A program made the position numbers and the translations under genes. This document shows positions 6,118-6,198 of a stretch of 6,198 bases of DNA, piece by piece. Where the stretch lies: assembly GCA_023427355.1 (NCBI GenBank), contig JAEZBK010000253.1, forward strand, positions 1 through 6,198, in the 5' to 3' direction. The notes below the pieces were generated by a model that was given only the letters and a program-made list of their open reading frames with translations, made no database searches and was not told where the DNA came from. The stretch's first letter is position 1; the number at the start of each line of letters is the position of its first letter. This DNA comes from Pseudomonadota bacterium (GTDB lineage: Bacteria > Pseudomonadota > Alphaproteobacteria > Micropepsales > Micropepsaceae).

Positions 6118-6150
6118 ATATGCGCCCGCCCGAGTCGAGTCCCATGCGCC

Positions 6151-6179
6151 TTGGACAAGCTGCGTCCGGTGCCTAGTGT
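6151..6179 (+). promoter_or_regulatory. candidate sigma-70 promoter for a gene beyond the right edge
   Basis: TTGGAC (6151-6156) and TAGTGT (6174-6179) are separated by 17 bp and point right, towards an RBS-like site near the end. Each hexamer matches the consensus only in part, so the call is tentative. Confidence 0.3.
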
Positions 6180-6191
6180 GCGCGGAGCATC

Positions 6192-6196
6192 AGGAG
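6192..6196 (+). promoter_or_regulatory. ribosome-binding site of a gene starting beyond the window
   Basis: AGGAG stands at the very end of the window with no start codon following inside it. A start codon would be expected within about 5-8 bases after base 6198. This makes 6069-6198 a divergent intergenic region with the LexA box in it. Confidence 0.5.
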
Positions 6197-6198
6197 AC

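Noticed and set aside
6069..6158. N-terminal extension of the small - strand ORF to 86 residues
   Set aside because: The extension would translate through the LexA box and has no Shine-Dalgarno at its start; the ATG at 6068 has a good one.

Overview
The window is GC-rich and gene-dense. It has short intergenic gaps, start/stop overlaps and strong G/C bias at third codon positions. It looks like a chromosomal segment of an alphaproteobacterium: protein styles fit that class (a SRAP variant with an 'HARSETI' motif, a small secreted protein ending in a DRDGVPN-type motif). A GTTC-N7-GTTC element near the right end matches the alphaproteobacterial form of the LexA box. I cannot name the genus. 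I see no mobile element, CRISPR array, tRNA or rRNA.

Left part, + strand (1-2976). The window opens inside the C-terminal half of an ABC-F translation-factor-type ATPase. Next come a small secreted protein with a signal peptide and a calcium-binding-like C-terminal motif, and a clear intrinsic terminator. The terminator runs directly into the start of a Bcr/CflA-type MFS drug exporter. The exporter is coupled by an ATGA overlap to a spermidine-synthase-like SAM-fold protein. The 3' end of that gene runs 77 bp into the convergent LOG-family gene.

Middle part, - strand (5180 down to 2900). Three co-directional genes probably form one transcription unit: a small four-helix membrane protein (possibly DUF5367), a Tat-exported serine beta-lactamase-fold hydrolase, and a LOG/TIGR00730 nucleotide phosphoribohydrolase-like protein. 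No shared pathway is apparent.

Right part (5255-6198). A SRAP-domain protein (YedK/HMCES type, linked to abasic-site DNA-protein crosslinks) lies on the + strand. Its stop codon is 4 bp from the stop of a convergent 56-residue small ORF. Upstream of that ORF is a near-ideal LexA box (GTTCTCTATTTGTTC on the - strand), and on the + strand a ribosome-binding site ends the window, so a divergent gene probably begins just outside. This LexA-box region, a possible SOS-controlled small protein beside a DNA-damage-related SRAP gene, is the most interesting part of the window.
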